Source: Salinispora vitiensis (GTDB taxonomy: Bacteria > Actinomycetota > Actinomycetes > Mycobacteriales > Micromonosporaceae). From it: a stretch of DNA of 64,000 bases. A model generated the notes under the pieces. It did no database searches. It was not told where the DNA came from and worked only from the letters and a program-made list of their open reading frames with translations. The position numbers and the translations under genes are program-made. The first letter of the stretch is position 1. Each line of letters starts with the position of its first letter. The stretch is taken from the NCBI RefSeq assembly GCF_000378825.1, contig NZ_KB900388.1:1487947-1551946 (forward strand), in the 5' to 3' direction. Below, piece by piece: positions 25,161-32,956 of the stretch.

Positions 25161-25191
25161 ACCGTTCCACCTCAACCGTGGTTGAGGTCAA
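25161..25191 (-). promoter_or_regulatory. SoxR/MerR-type promoter of the MFS gene
   Basis: TTGACC (25191-25186) and AACGGT (25166-25161) are separated by 19 bases. The spacer is filled by the dyad CCTCAACC-N2-GGTTGAGG (25171-25187 region), a near match to SoxR boxes. The predicted start of transcription is at the ATG, giving a leaderless mRNA. Confidence 0.72.
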
Positions 25192-25214
25192 GGCCACCTC
25201 CGGCGCGGATACGC

Positions 25215-25646
25215 CCGGATCGGCCCTGGTCCACCAGCAGCTTCCACCACTGTGGGTTGTTCCGGTACCAAGCGACCACCTCGCCAAAGTCCGTCGTCAA
25301 GTCACCCAGCGCGGGGCGTGACCGAGCTCCACGCGGATCTTGCTGTCGTCGATCGCCTACCTCAGGTCGTGGCCCTTACGGTCGGTCACGTGCTGCACCC
25401 GCGACCAATCGGCGTCGCAGAGGGTGAGCAACCGGTCGACTATCTCCCGATTGCCGAGCGCATGCGCGCACCGACGTTGTAGATCTCGCCGGCCTGTCCC
25501 CGGCTCAACACGAGCTGGATCGCACAGCAGTGGCCATCGACGTACATCCACTCCCCCACGTTGCGGCCGTCGCCGCGGACGAAGGTGAGCCGCGGATGTT
25601 CCAGCGGGAGATCGTCGGTGTTGCCGGCGTAGGTCACCGGCATCAT
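25215..25646 (-). pseudogene. rmlB: dTDP-glucose 4,6-dehydratase remnant
   Basis: The pieces are VTYAGNTDDLPLEHPRLTFV and RGD (early Rossmann part), then after a large in-frame deletion GEWMYVDGHCCAIQLVLSRG and EIYNVGA, then DRKGHD and finally FGEVVAWYRNNPQWWK in another frame. These are conserved RmlB blocks from both ends of a ~330-residue enzyme. The catalytic YxxxK region is gone. The N-terminus is replaced at the junction with a recombinase remnant on the other strand. Confidence 0.7.
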
Positions 25647-25930
25647 CTACTGCGCCGCCTGCAACCGACGCATGCAGGGCCAGTACGACCACGGCGACGC
25701 CTACTACCGCTGCCGATTCCCACCGGAGTACGCCCTCGCCAACCATCTCCCACACCCCCGAGCAGAAATCACCGCCCTGGTGACCGCACTCGGGATATCG
25801 CCGCCGTGCTCCGCGACGCCGACCCAACCGACAAGCAAGGTCTACCGGCAACTCGGCCTCCGGCTGAACTACCAGCCCGAACGCAAACGGTGCGCGCTGA
25901 AGTGGATCTCAACGCGCACCGTGGGGAAGT
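25627..25930 (+). pseudogene. Large serine recombinase, C-terminal remnant with internal deletion
   Basis: The frame reads IIYCAACNRRMQGQ and AYYRCRFPPEYALANHLP (recombinase zinc-ribbon region). It then jumps to AEITALVT, and in another frame DIAAVLRDADPTDKQ and RQLGLRLNYQPERKRVRAEV, which is the end of such integrases. The middle helical segment is missing. That missing segment is the part preserved in a second remnant at 30966-31255. Confidence 0.65.
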
Positions 25931-26180
25931 TGTTACCGGTAGAACTCCAGCCTGTACAGGTCGAGATCGACCGAATGCAGTGCGATACGCGTCGCCGAAG
26001 CGCCGACCGCACGCCCGTGTCAGCCCCGTTCTGAGCGGCCTCTACGCCGCTGGCCTCTACCGTGCCAACCCACCCGCGCCGACCTCACCGACGCAGTCGA
26101 GACCTGCGGCCGGCTGGAGTCGTTGTACAGGCCGTGGTCGGACACGGCCGGTGGCGGGGGAGACAGAGGGGTAGGGGTAG

Positions 26181-27878
26181 GTGGAGAGTTTCTGGACCGG
26201 CGCGGTCGCGGACGTGAGAGGAAGCTGGGTCCGGCCCGCGAGTCTGCGGGGGCTGTTCGCGGTGCCGCTGATGGTGGCGATCGTGCTGGGCATAACCTCA
26301 GTAGGCGCGGCACCCGTACTCGCGCAGAGCGCACCGTCGGCGGCAGCAAGCCCTCCCGGTACCGGCCTGGCCTGGGGCGACAACGCCGACGACCAGTTAG
26401 GCGACGGGACCACCACCAACAGCAGCACCCCCGTGCCAGTGGACCTGCCAGCCGGCACCACGATCACCGCCGTCGCCGCCGGCCAGGGCCACAGTCTGGC
26501 AGTGACCTCCACCGGCACCATGCTGGCCTGGGGCGCCAACAGTTCCGGCCAGCTGGGCGACGGCACCACCACCACCAGCAACACCCCCGTGGCGGTAGAC
26601 CTGCCGGCCGACACCACAATCACCGCGGTCGCCGCCGGCGACCGCCACAGTCTGGCGCTGACCTCCACCGGCACCGTACTGGCCTGGGGCCTCAACCTCA
26701 CCGGCCAGCTGGGCGACGGGACCACCACCAGCAGCAACACCCCCGTTTCGGTGAACCTGCCGGCCAGCACCACAATCACCGCCGTCGCCGCCGGCAACGT
26801 CCACAGTCTGGCGCTGACCTCCACCGGCACCATGCTGGCCTGGGGCGCCAATCTCACCGGCCAGCTGGGCGACGGGACCACCACCAACAGCAGCACCCCT
26901 GTTGCCGTGGACTTGCCGGCCAACACCACGATCACCGCCGTCGCCGCCAGCAGTAGCGGCCACAGTCTGGCAGTGACCTCCACCGGCACCATGCTGGCCT
27001 GGGGCGCTAATTTCACCGGCCAATTGGGCGACGGGACCACCACCAACAGCAGCATCCCTGTTGCCGTGGACCTGCCGGCCAACACCACGATCACCGCCGT
27101 CGCCGCCGGGGCCGGCCACAGTCTGGCGGTGACCTCCACCGGCACCATGCTGGCCTGGGGCGGCAACGGTTCCGGCCAGCTGGGCGACGGGAGCACCACT
27201 ACCAGCAGCACCCCTGTTGCGGTGAGCCTGCCGGCCGACACCACGATCACTGCCGTCGCCGCCGGGGCCGGCCATAGCCTGGCGGTGACCTCCACCGGCA
27301 CCATGCTGGCCTGGGGCTTCAACGCCTCGGGCCAGCTGGGCGACGGGACCACCACCAACAGCAACACCCCCATAGCGGTGAACCTGCCAGCCGACACCAC
27401 AATCACCGCCATCACCGGCGGCAGCTTCCACAGTCTGGCTATCGTCCCGTCGGAATCAACCACGACCCTGCAGGTGTCCGCACCGAACCCGACACCGGAT
27501 CAACCCGTCACACTCACCGCTACCGTGACCTGCACCAGCAGCGCCCCCACCGGGACCGTGACCTTCCTCGACGGCACAACGACCCTGGACACGAAACCCC
27601 TGTCCGGCAACCCCACCGCCACCGCAACCCTCACGGTCACCCACCTGACCGCCGGCACCCACCCCATCCAGGCGCGCTACAACGGCGACAGCAACTGCCC
27701 AGCCTCAACATCCAACTCCACGACAGTCACCGTCCCAGCGCCCACCGCCGCAGAGCCCACCATCCCAGTAACCGGCACCAGTCTGCCCACCATCCTCACC
27801 GCCGGAATCCTGCTCACCCTCACCGGCGCGGCCCTGACCCTTGCCACCCACCGACGCCGACCAACACACCGGACCTGA
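26181..27878 (+). CDS. RCC1-repeat beta-propeller surface protein with Ig-like domain and sorting signal
   Basis: GTG 26181 gives 565 residues. A signal peptide is followed by seven RCC1-like units of about 52 residues (LAWGxNxxGQLGDGTTT...ITAVAAGxxHSLAVTSTGT), enough for a closed seven-blade propeller. A bacterial Ig-like domain of the Big_3 kind follows (~415-510; VTLTATVTCTSSAPTGTVTF). The C-terminus has IPVTG, a hydrophobic stretch (TILTAGILLTLTGAALTLA) and a basic tail, a sortase substrate signal. The protein should be displayed covalently on the cell wall. Its partner or ligand is unknown. It stands alone between recombinase debris and unknown genes. Confidence 0.85.
   Translation: MESFWTGAVADVRGSWVRPASLRGLFAVPLMVAIVLGITSVGAAPVLAQSAPSAAASPPGTGLAWGDNADDQLGDGTTTNSSTPVPVDLPAGTTITAVAAGQGHSLAVTSTGTMLAWGANSSGQLGDGTTTTSNTPVAVDLPADTTITAVAAGDRHSLALTSTGTVLAWGLNLTGQLGDGTTTSSNTPVSVNLPASTTITAVAAGNVHSLALTSTGTMLAWGANLTGQLGDGTTTNSSTPVAVDLPANTTITAVAASSSGHSLAVTSTGTMLAWGANFTGQLGDGTTTNSSIPVAVDLPANTTITAVAAGAGHSLAVTSTGTMLAWGGNGSGQLGDGSTTTSSTPVAVSLPADTTITAVAAGAGHSLAVTSTGTMLAWGFNASGQLGDGTTTNSNTPIAVNLPADTTITAITGGSFHSLAIVPSESTTTLQVSAPNPTPDQPVTLTATVTCTSSAPTGTVTFLDGTTTLDTKPLSGNPTATATLTVTHLTAGTHPIQARYNGDSNCPASTSNSTTVTVPAPTAAEPTIPVTGTSLPTILTAGILLTLTGAALTLATHRRRPTHRT
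26364..27440 (+). repeat. Seven tandem ~156-bp coding repeats
   Basis: The RCC1 units are also highly alike at DNA level (for example GGCCAGCTGGGCGACGG recurs). Such identity implies recent unit duplication or gene conversion, so copy number may vary between strains. One unit carries an extra codon near 26950. Confidence 0.8.
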
Positions 27879-28164
27879 GGACCATCCATGCCGGCCCGAC
27901 CGCCGCGGCGGGATCGCGTTCCATCAGCGCCTCCAGCCGTAGCGCGCCAGCGTCTTCAAGCAGCCGGATGTCGGCGTCGAGGTAGCGGCCGTCACGGTCG
28001 AGCAGCCGTGGCCGACCACGTCTACGGCGACATCCTCGTTCCCTGCAGGCACGACGTTCGCCAGCGGGCAGCATCGACATGGAACCGACGGCACGGAGTC
28101 GATTAATCTCCGGCGGCTTCGTTGTTGCGACGACTACGGTAACGAGCTCCCGTGATTCGCCGTC
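27879..28164. other. Intergenic stretch, nothing identified
   Basis: The ~286 bases after the RCC1 gene contain short frames on both strands without recognisable motifs, and no clear terminator. Confidence 0.4.
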
Positions 28165-28827
28165 CTACGTACGATTGATCCAGTTCTTGATCTTCTGGGT
28201 GATATGGCCGCACATCAGATCAGCTGGGGGAGTACCTGGAATCAGCTCGTCGAAACATTCGCCCGGGTGCTTGGCGAGCAGCGGCATGATGTTGCTACCT
28301 CCGGGTGCGGGGAAGGCGAGTGTGCACTTACTCGGTCCCATCTCGGAGGCAAGGCCGATGAATTCCCTGCCAACTCGCAGCCTCGGCGATGCCGAGTAGT
28401 GTTTTGCCTCCACCGCCGCAACGAGGTTACTACTTCGCGGGTGCACAGATCCGACGCGGCTACGTTCAGCTTCTTTCTGATCCAGAACCGCCACGTCGCA
28501 CTCATGCAGGACGCCGGATTTCCCGGCGACATAGACGCCCAGGTGAATTTCCACCTGCCGTCCTCCGAAGAACGACGCCAGGACGTACGTGAAATTTCCG
28601 ACATACAGGTTGCCGGGCTGCGTACGGAAGACGGCGCTGCTGGCCGCCGAGACGCCGTCGTTGGTGATCAGGCAGTCACCTCCAGCAGCCTCAGCGGCCT
28701 CCGTTGCGACGGTGAGCAGAGCTGCCTCATACAGGTCAGCTTCCCTCGCCGCGTCCGTGTATACCGTACGCAGCGCGCCTATCGCCTCCTCGATTGCGGC
28801 GATCAGCTCCCCTTTGGTCAGTGCCAT
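28165..28827 (-). CDS. Unrecognised protein with a possible PD-(D/E)xK nuclease core
   Basis: The 220-residue soluble protein is not recognised by family. Residues 1-45 look helical. The middle reads as alternating strands: VEIHLGVYV (92-100), VLHECDVAVLD (106-116) and LVAAVEAKHYS (135-145). Asp111 followed by Glu140-x-Lys142, each at the end of a hydrophobic strand, is the spacing expected of a restriction-endonuclease-like active site. The ATG overlaps the stop of the upstream gene by ten bases, so the two are co-translated. A defence or DNA-processing role is inference only. Codon use is less GC-biased than in the neighbours. Confidence 0.6.
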   Translation of the reverse strand: MALTKGELIAAIEEAIGALRTVYTDAAREADLYEAALLTVATEAAEAAGGDCLITNDGVSAASSAVFRTQPGNLYVGNFTYVLASFFGGRQVEIHLGVYVAGKSGVLHECDVAVLDQKEAERSRVGSVHPRSSNLVAAVEAKHYSASPRLRVGREFIGLASEMGPSKCTLAFPAPGGSNIMPLLAKHPGECFDELIPGTPPADLMCGHITQKIKNWINRT

Positions 28828-29300
28828 GAACCGACCTCCTCACGAGCCGGTCCGAGGAGGCCCTTTACTCGGCCGAACATCACCTCTGCTCGTCCGGTTT
28901 CCCCCTCGACTTGCAGACTGGTTGGTTCAGCAGTTTGCGTCTCATCCGGTTGAGCGAACGTGACGTGACCGCTCTGGATGCCGTGATCGACAAGCAAGTT
29001 GAGCAACGCCCGCCGGTTCGCTGCCAAGCTGCGCGCCAGCGTAAGGAGTGTGTCGCAAAGTATGGCAAGGCTCTCGTCGTCGGTGTACGGCACTTCTGCA
29101 AGCTCGTTCTCGCCGATGCGCCCGAGGCGCTGCGCCGTGAGGGCACCTTGCCGATCCTGCCGGACACGCTCGGGCAGCTTCGATCCCTTCACCATGCGCC
29201 CTCGGGCGATCTCCTCCCGGATCTGCGCTGCGATGTCCGGTAGTTCTCGGTCAAGGTTCCTCAAAATCTCGTCGACGACCTCGGCACTCCCCTGCACCAC
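28818..29300 (-). CDS. Unrecognised 160-residue protein, first gene of a two-gene unit
   Basis: The GTG at 29300 (or 29297) is preceded by GGGAGCGAGG. The protein is mostly helical and charged: EVVDEILRNLDRELPDIAAQ at ~7-26, a basic region KGSKLPERVRQDRQ, and a hydrophobic helix LAILCDTLLTLARSLAANRR. No enzyme motif or membrane segment is visible. It overlaps the nuclease-like gene, which suggests a regulatory, antitoxin-like or recognition subunit. The function is unknown. Confidence 0.6.
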   Translation of the reverse strand: MVQGSAEVVDEILRNLDRELPDIAAQIREEIARGRMVKGSKLPERVRQDRQGALTAQRLGRIGENELAEVPYTDDESLAILCDTLLTLARSLAANRRALLNLLVDHGIQSGHVTFAQPDETQTAEPTSLQVEGETGRAEVMFGRVKGLLGPAREEVGSWH

Positions 29301-29608
29301 GACCTCGCTCCCTTCCGCCCGCCAGTCCGGCTCCGCCGGCGCTCGACCTTACCGATATCGCGTGTTGCTCGGGGGGCGTGCCGCAAGCTGAGCCCTCTGA
29401 TCCTCGGCCTCCGGCCCAGCCAATTGTTAAAATGAGGTGAAGAGCCTGGTGGCCATGACTGCCGCGCTGCTCCGACATTGACGGCCTGCCTGAATTGCTA
29501 CTTGGCCCCCATCTGAAGCTCGGAACCGACGGCGCATGGGCGCTCACTTCAGGTTCCTCGATCAACTGCGAGGTGCTCACAGAAAGCGAGCGCGCGTTTG
29601 TGAAGTTG
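29301..29608. other. Intergenic region upstream of the two-gene unit
   Basis: It should hold the promoter for 29300. The only AT-rich patch is AATTGTTAAAATGAGG near 29423-29438. No gene, repeat or RNA is supported. Confidence 0.35.
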
Positions 29609-30508
29609 TCAAGGTTCGAGCCCCGGGCCAGGCCGATTGTGATTCACGAGCTGCCATTGAGCTAATCTCAGCAAGGAACGGACGCTGAGTCCATAGCCCC
29701 GGCACCGCGTCGGGCCTGCGCGGGAGGTCGCGGTACTAGCTACGGCCGCGGTGCCGGCCAGCAGGACGGTGGCGGAAGCGACCAGGGCCGCCGGAGCGCC
29801 GAACAGGACGGCGAGCCACCCGGCGACCAGGTATCCGACGGGACCCACGGCATAGGTGGCGAGCCAGTCGTAGGACGACACCCGGGAGAGCACCGAGGAC
29901 GGCACGTTCTCCTGCACCGCGGTCTGCCAGAAGGTCCAGTACACCGACTGCTCCAGGGCCGACGAGGAAGCCGGTGACGATCAGCACGATCAACGGGGCC
30001 CGGCCTGCGAGGGCGAGCAGTAGTGGCACGAACAACGCCGCCCCGGCGACGACCAGACCAGCGGCCGCGACGGGTGCAACAACGAGACGGCCAGCCCGCC
30101 GACGAGGGCGCACACCCACAGCCCCCATCGTGATGGCCCAGGTCTGCGGCCCGTCGAGGAAATTCTCGGCGATGACCGGGCCGAGAACCGCCATCGGCGA
30201 GCCACGCCGGAGATCAGCAGCACCGCCATGATGCCCTGCGAGACCAAACGGACCAGGTCAGCGGAGATCATCAATCGCCGGCGGGAGAACCGGTCACCCA
30301 GCATGCCACCGAGCAGCAGGAAGCCGCCGATCGCGAACCCTTCCACTGCCAGGACGAGGCCGACGTCACCGGCACGCCCGGTGAGTGCGAGCACCGCGAA
30401 ACCCAGCGCCACGGTGGTCGCCTGGTTGCCCAGCCGGGAGGCGAACCGGGCCAAGATCAGGAGGCGGAACTCCCGATGGCGCAGCACGGTCAGCATCGGG
30501 AACCTCAT
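29609..30508 (-). pseudogene. MFS transporter broken by frameshifts
   Basis: From ATG 30508 the first ~110 residues are readable (MRFPMLTVLRHREFRLL, GGMLGDRFSRRRLMISADLV with motif A). The sequence then moves to a second frame (MAVLGPVIAENF, DGPQTWAITMGAVG) and a third (VPSSVLSRVSSYDWLATYAV, then GYLVAGWLAVLFG). At least two indels are required to restore ~300 residues of an MFS pump. The first 67 codons are almost identical to the stub at 3521. Confidence 0.8.
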
Positions 30509-30559
30509 GCGGGCTCGCTGGCGAGGCGGGCCACGAGGCGCACGGCCGGGTCGGTGACC
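30307..30559 (-). repeat. Copy B of the inverted TE/MFS junction duplication
   Basis: It is the inverted partner of 3470-3722 (253 positions, 8 mismatches by eye, no gaps). Copy B continues further into the MFS gene than copy A, so it is nearer to the ancestral arrangement. Confidence 0.9.
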
Positions 30560-30801
30560 AGGCTGTGGTGGCCGGCGGCGAGCAACAGCGTCACCGGTCC
30601 GGACTACGGCCACGGCCGGTACGTGACGGAGGCCCGGATGTTGGTGCGGAAGGTGTCGAACCGGTGCCGCAGCCACTCCGGCACCGCTCCCTCGGGCAGC
30701 AGGCCCGCGTCCCGTAGATCGTCGTAGAGTGCCGACACCGGGTCGGTTCCGGCGGCCAGCGCCTCGCCGGCCGCACCACTACCGTCGGCCACCTGGAGCA
30801 C
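30506..30801 (-). pseudogene. NRPS thioesterase C-terminal remnant
   Basis: The frame gives DDLRDAGLLPEGAVPEWLRH and RFDTFRTNIRASVTYRPWP, the lid-to-C-terminal part of an NRPS thioesterase. After a frameshift come LLLAAGHHSLVTDPAVRLVA and RLASEPA, ending in a TGA that overlaps the MFS start. The rest of the synthetase is absent. Confidence 0.65.
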
Positions 30802-30871
30802 CCCGCGCGCCCGTCACCCCGCGGCTGCGCGTCACCTCGCGGCCGTACCAGCTCAGCAGGGTCTCCTCGTT

Positions 30872-30963
30872 CAGGATCGCGGCTTGTGCTTGCCAGAGTA
30901 GTAGGGCCGCTGATCGGCGTCCCGGTCGATCGGGATCAGCGTGCCGTCAAGGACGGCGTACGG
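30872..30963 (-). pseudogene. IS5-family transposase fragment
   Basis: The frame reads PYAVLDGTLIPIDR, then QRPYYSGKHK, the first DDE block of IS5-like transposases. Only ~30 codons survive, abutting a recombinase fragment on the other strand. Confidence 0.65.
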
Positions 30964-30965
30964 CC

Positions 30966-31255
30966 CTGGCCAATCACATCCAGCGCCCCCGCAACGTCTA
31001 CGTCGCAGAACGAGACATCGTCCCCCGCACTCGACAACTGGCTCCGCACCGTGTTCGCCCCGCAACGGTTCTCCGACACGATCCGCCGGCTCCACGCCGC
31101 CCAGCCCCACACCGAACCCGACTCCGCCACCCCGAACATCACCGCCGCCCAACAAGATCATCGCTGCGTGCGACGCGAAACTCCTCCAGGACCGCGCCAT
31201 CGCAGACGCCGGAGGCGAGGCCACCGCCATCGCCACCTGGATCGGGGGCACCCGG
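30966..31255 (+). pseudogene. Large serine recombinase, middle-segment remnant
   Basis: It begins LANHIQRPRNVYVAERDIVP, continues in a second frame LDNWLRTVFAPQRFSDTIRR, and in a third KIIAACDAKLL...GEATAIATWI. This is the coiled segment after the zinc ribbon of actinobacterial serine integrases. It starts with the residues (LANH) at which the remnant at 25627 is interrupted. Confidence 0.6.
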
Positions 31256-31289
31256 CTGCGTCTAACGGGAGGTCGCAGCCGAGCGGATG

Positions 31290-31616
31290 TCACTTCTGGG
31301 CAGAACCAGCTCCGTCGCCGAGGGACGCCTGGAAGACGTCCGCATAGGTACGCGAGTCCTGGAGCAGGCCGTCGCAGAACGCGGCGACGTCGGTTCCGAT
31401 GAGTTCCAGCACTCCCTTACCGGACGCCGCGCCCTGCTCGAAGAAGTCGACGATCCCGGGGAGCAGCAGCCCGTCCGGCAGGCCGATCGGGCCGACCTTG
31501 AACAGGTACTTCTGCATCTCCTTGTAGACAATCCGGTAGTCCGGCGGGAGCGCCTTCACCCGGGCCACGTGTGCCCGCCACTGCTTTTTACCCTCAATGA
31601 TGTCCTGGATACCCAC
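31290..31616 (-). CDS. DUF1048-family protein (second copy)
   Basis: The 108-residue soluble helical protein reads MGIQDIIEGKKQWRAHVARV, ALPPDYRIVYKEMQKYLF and later VLELIGTDVAAFCDGLL. This is the DUF1048 pattern of small helical proteins nearly always encoded beside a PadR regulator. It follows the other DUF1048 gene with almost no gap. Biochemical function is unknown. Confidence 0.85.
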   Translation of the reverse strand: MGIQDIIEGKKQWRAHVARVKALPPDYRIVYKEMQKYLFKVGPIGLPDGLLLPGIVDFFEQGAASGKGVLELIGTDVAAFCDGLLQDSRTYADVFQASLGDGAGSAQK

Positions 31617-31617
31617 G

Positions 31618-31974
31618 TCAGCCTCCCAGCTGGCTTAGTTTCCTCGCCACGTTCTCGTTCAGTTGCTGACGCCACCGATCGCGGTACGTCCAAGCACCCT
31701 GACCACCGGCCAGCGCCGCGCAGAAACCGGGAATGTCGTCGCCGAGCACCTCCCGGACGTTCTGCCCCTCGGCCGAGGCCTCCTCGAGCAGCCCCAAGGC
31801 GGCGTCGAGGATAGGCGTCAGATTGCGGCCGCTGAAGCCCGCGTACGGAAACAGATTGATCTTGATCTGTTCCCACGCGGCCCGGTAGTCCGCCGGCAAC
31901 CTCCCGGCCCGAGCCTCGTACTCCTTGGCCTCCCTGGTGAGATCGCTGCCGGTGATCCTCTCCCAGAAGTTCAC
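31618..31974 (-). CDS. DUF1048-family protein (first copy)
   Basis: GTG 31974 overlaps the PadR stop (GTGA). The sequence starts VNFWERITGSDLTREAKEYE and contains the shared blocks LPADYRAAWEQIKINLFPYA and VREVLGDDIPGFCAAL. It is a divergent paralogue of 31290-31616; the tandem pair may form a heterodimer (inference). Confidence 0.85.
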   Translation of the reverse strand: MNFWERITGSDLTREAKEYEARAGRLPADYRAAWEQIKINLFPYAGFSGRNLTPILDAALGLLEEASAEGQNVREVLGDDIPGFCAALAGGQGAWTYRDRWRQQLNENVARKLSQLGG

Positions 31975-32297
31975 GCCGCCTCCTCCTTGAGCTTGTTGAT
32001 GCGGGCTGAGATGTACTGCCATTTCGCCCAGAATCTCGCGAGTTCCTCGCGACCCGCTTTGTTCAGTGAGTAGAACTTGCGGGGCGGACCCACCTCGGAC
32101 GGTCGTTTCGTCACTTCGACCAACCCGTTCCGTTCCAGGCGCAACAAAATGGTGTAGACCGTCCCCTCGATGACGTCGACGAAGCCGAGCTCGTTCAGCC
32201 GGCGCGTGATGGCGTAGCCGTAGGTCTCCTCGCCGCCGATAACTTCGAGCACACAGCCCTCCAGCGTTCCCTTCAACATCTCCGTCAGGTCCTCCAT
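31971..32297 (-). CDS. PadR-family transcriptional regulator
   Basis: The 108-residue protein has the winged helix typical of PadR: LEVIGGEETYGYAITRRLNE, then EGTVYTILLRLERNGLVEVT and GPPRKFYSLNKAG. A short helical dimerisation tail follows. It heads a three-gene operon with the DUF1048 pair, a standard arrangement in which PadR represses its own operon. The inverted repeats at 32334-32366 are the likely operator. Confidence 0.9.
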   Translation of the reverse strand: MEDLTEMLKGTLEGCVLEVIGGEETYGYAITRRLNELGFVDVIEGTVYTILLRLERNGLVEVTKRPSEVGPPRKFYSLNKAGREELARFWAKWQYISARINKLKEEAA

Positions 32298-32333
32298 CGC
32301 GACCTCCCGCCCCCCGCTACCTCATGTCACTTA

Positions 32334-32366
32334 GTACTGGTACATGGTAACACCGAGTACCAGTAC
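32334..32366. promoter_or_regulatory. PadR operator: perfect inverted repeat upstream of padR
   Basis: GTACTGGTAC (32334-32343) and GTACCAGTAC (32357-32366) are exact complements with 13 bases between. A further half-site-like AGTACCGGT follows at ~32379-32387. The spacing of the repeated GTAC cores resembles known PadR sites. Confidence 0.7.
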
Positions 32367-32408
32367 GTGGTATCACTCAGTACCGGTTCGAGATGGCGAT
32401 CGGGCCCA

Positions 32409-32757
32409 CATGTCGCACGGCGTGGAACCCGCCTCGAACGGCGCCAAACCCCGCAACCCCGACTGGTACGCCAACCTCATCGCCACGCCCGGAGCGACGG
32501 GACCCGGCCACAAACCCACCGACGACGAACACACCGATCTCGCCGACGCCCGCCGCCGCTGCCCGGACCTCGACACCGCCGCCCGACCTCACCCGCGGGT
32601 TCGCCGCCCTGGTCCGCCACCAAGGCATCGGGCAGCACCTCGACGCCTGGATCGACCACGCCCGCCACACCGGAAACCCCGAGATCCGCGGCTTCGCCAC
32701 CGGTCTTGTCGGCGACCGCGACGCCGTCGTCGCCGGCCTCACCCAACCAGCAGCACT
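32409..32757 (+). pseudogene. Debris: nitroreductase-like scrap fused to ISL3 transposase remnant
   Basis: The first part (KPRNPDWYANLIATPG, ~32450-32496) resembles F420-dependent nitroreductase-family proteins, but only weakly. From ~32515 the frames give LADARRRCPDLDTA, then GFAALVRHQGIGQHLDAWID and IRGFATGLVGDRDAVVAGLT, the C-terminal region of ISL3 transposases. It has one frameshift near 32580 and no ends. Confidence 0.5.
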
Positions 32758-32956
32758 CCACCTCGACTCTCTCCACCCGGTCGGTACAGTTCGCCGATTA
32801 CGCCATCGTCATCGAGGCGCCGAGTCGTATGGCTGGCGCCGGAAACCGGACCGCCTCAGATCCGAGACCGAACGGCTGTTGCCACCCCGTCCGGAGCACC
32901 GGAACCTGCTCCCCCGGACAGTTGATCCTTGACCAGGTTTCAGCGAATGCGGACGA

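Noticed and set aside
27820..28080. Minus-strand 86-codon frame after the RCC1 gene
   Set aside because: It overlaps the RCC1 stop region, has Arg-rich random composition and no ribosome-binding site.
29608..29630. tRNA-like T-loop GGTTCGAGCCCC
   Set aside because: The flanking bases do not pair into a T-stem, and no acceptor, D or anticodon arms can be drawn upstream.
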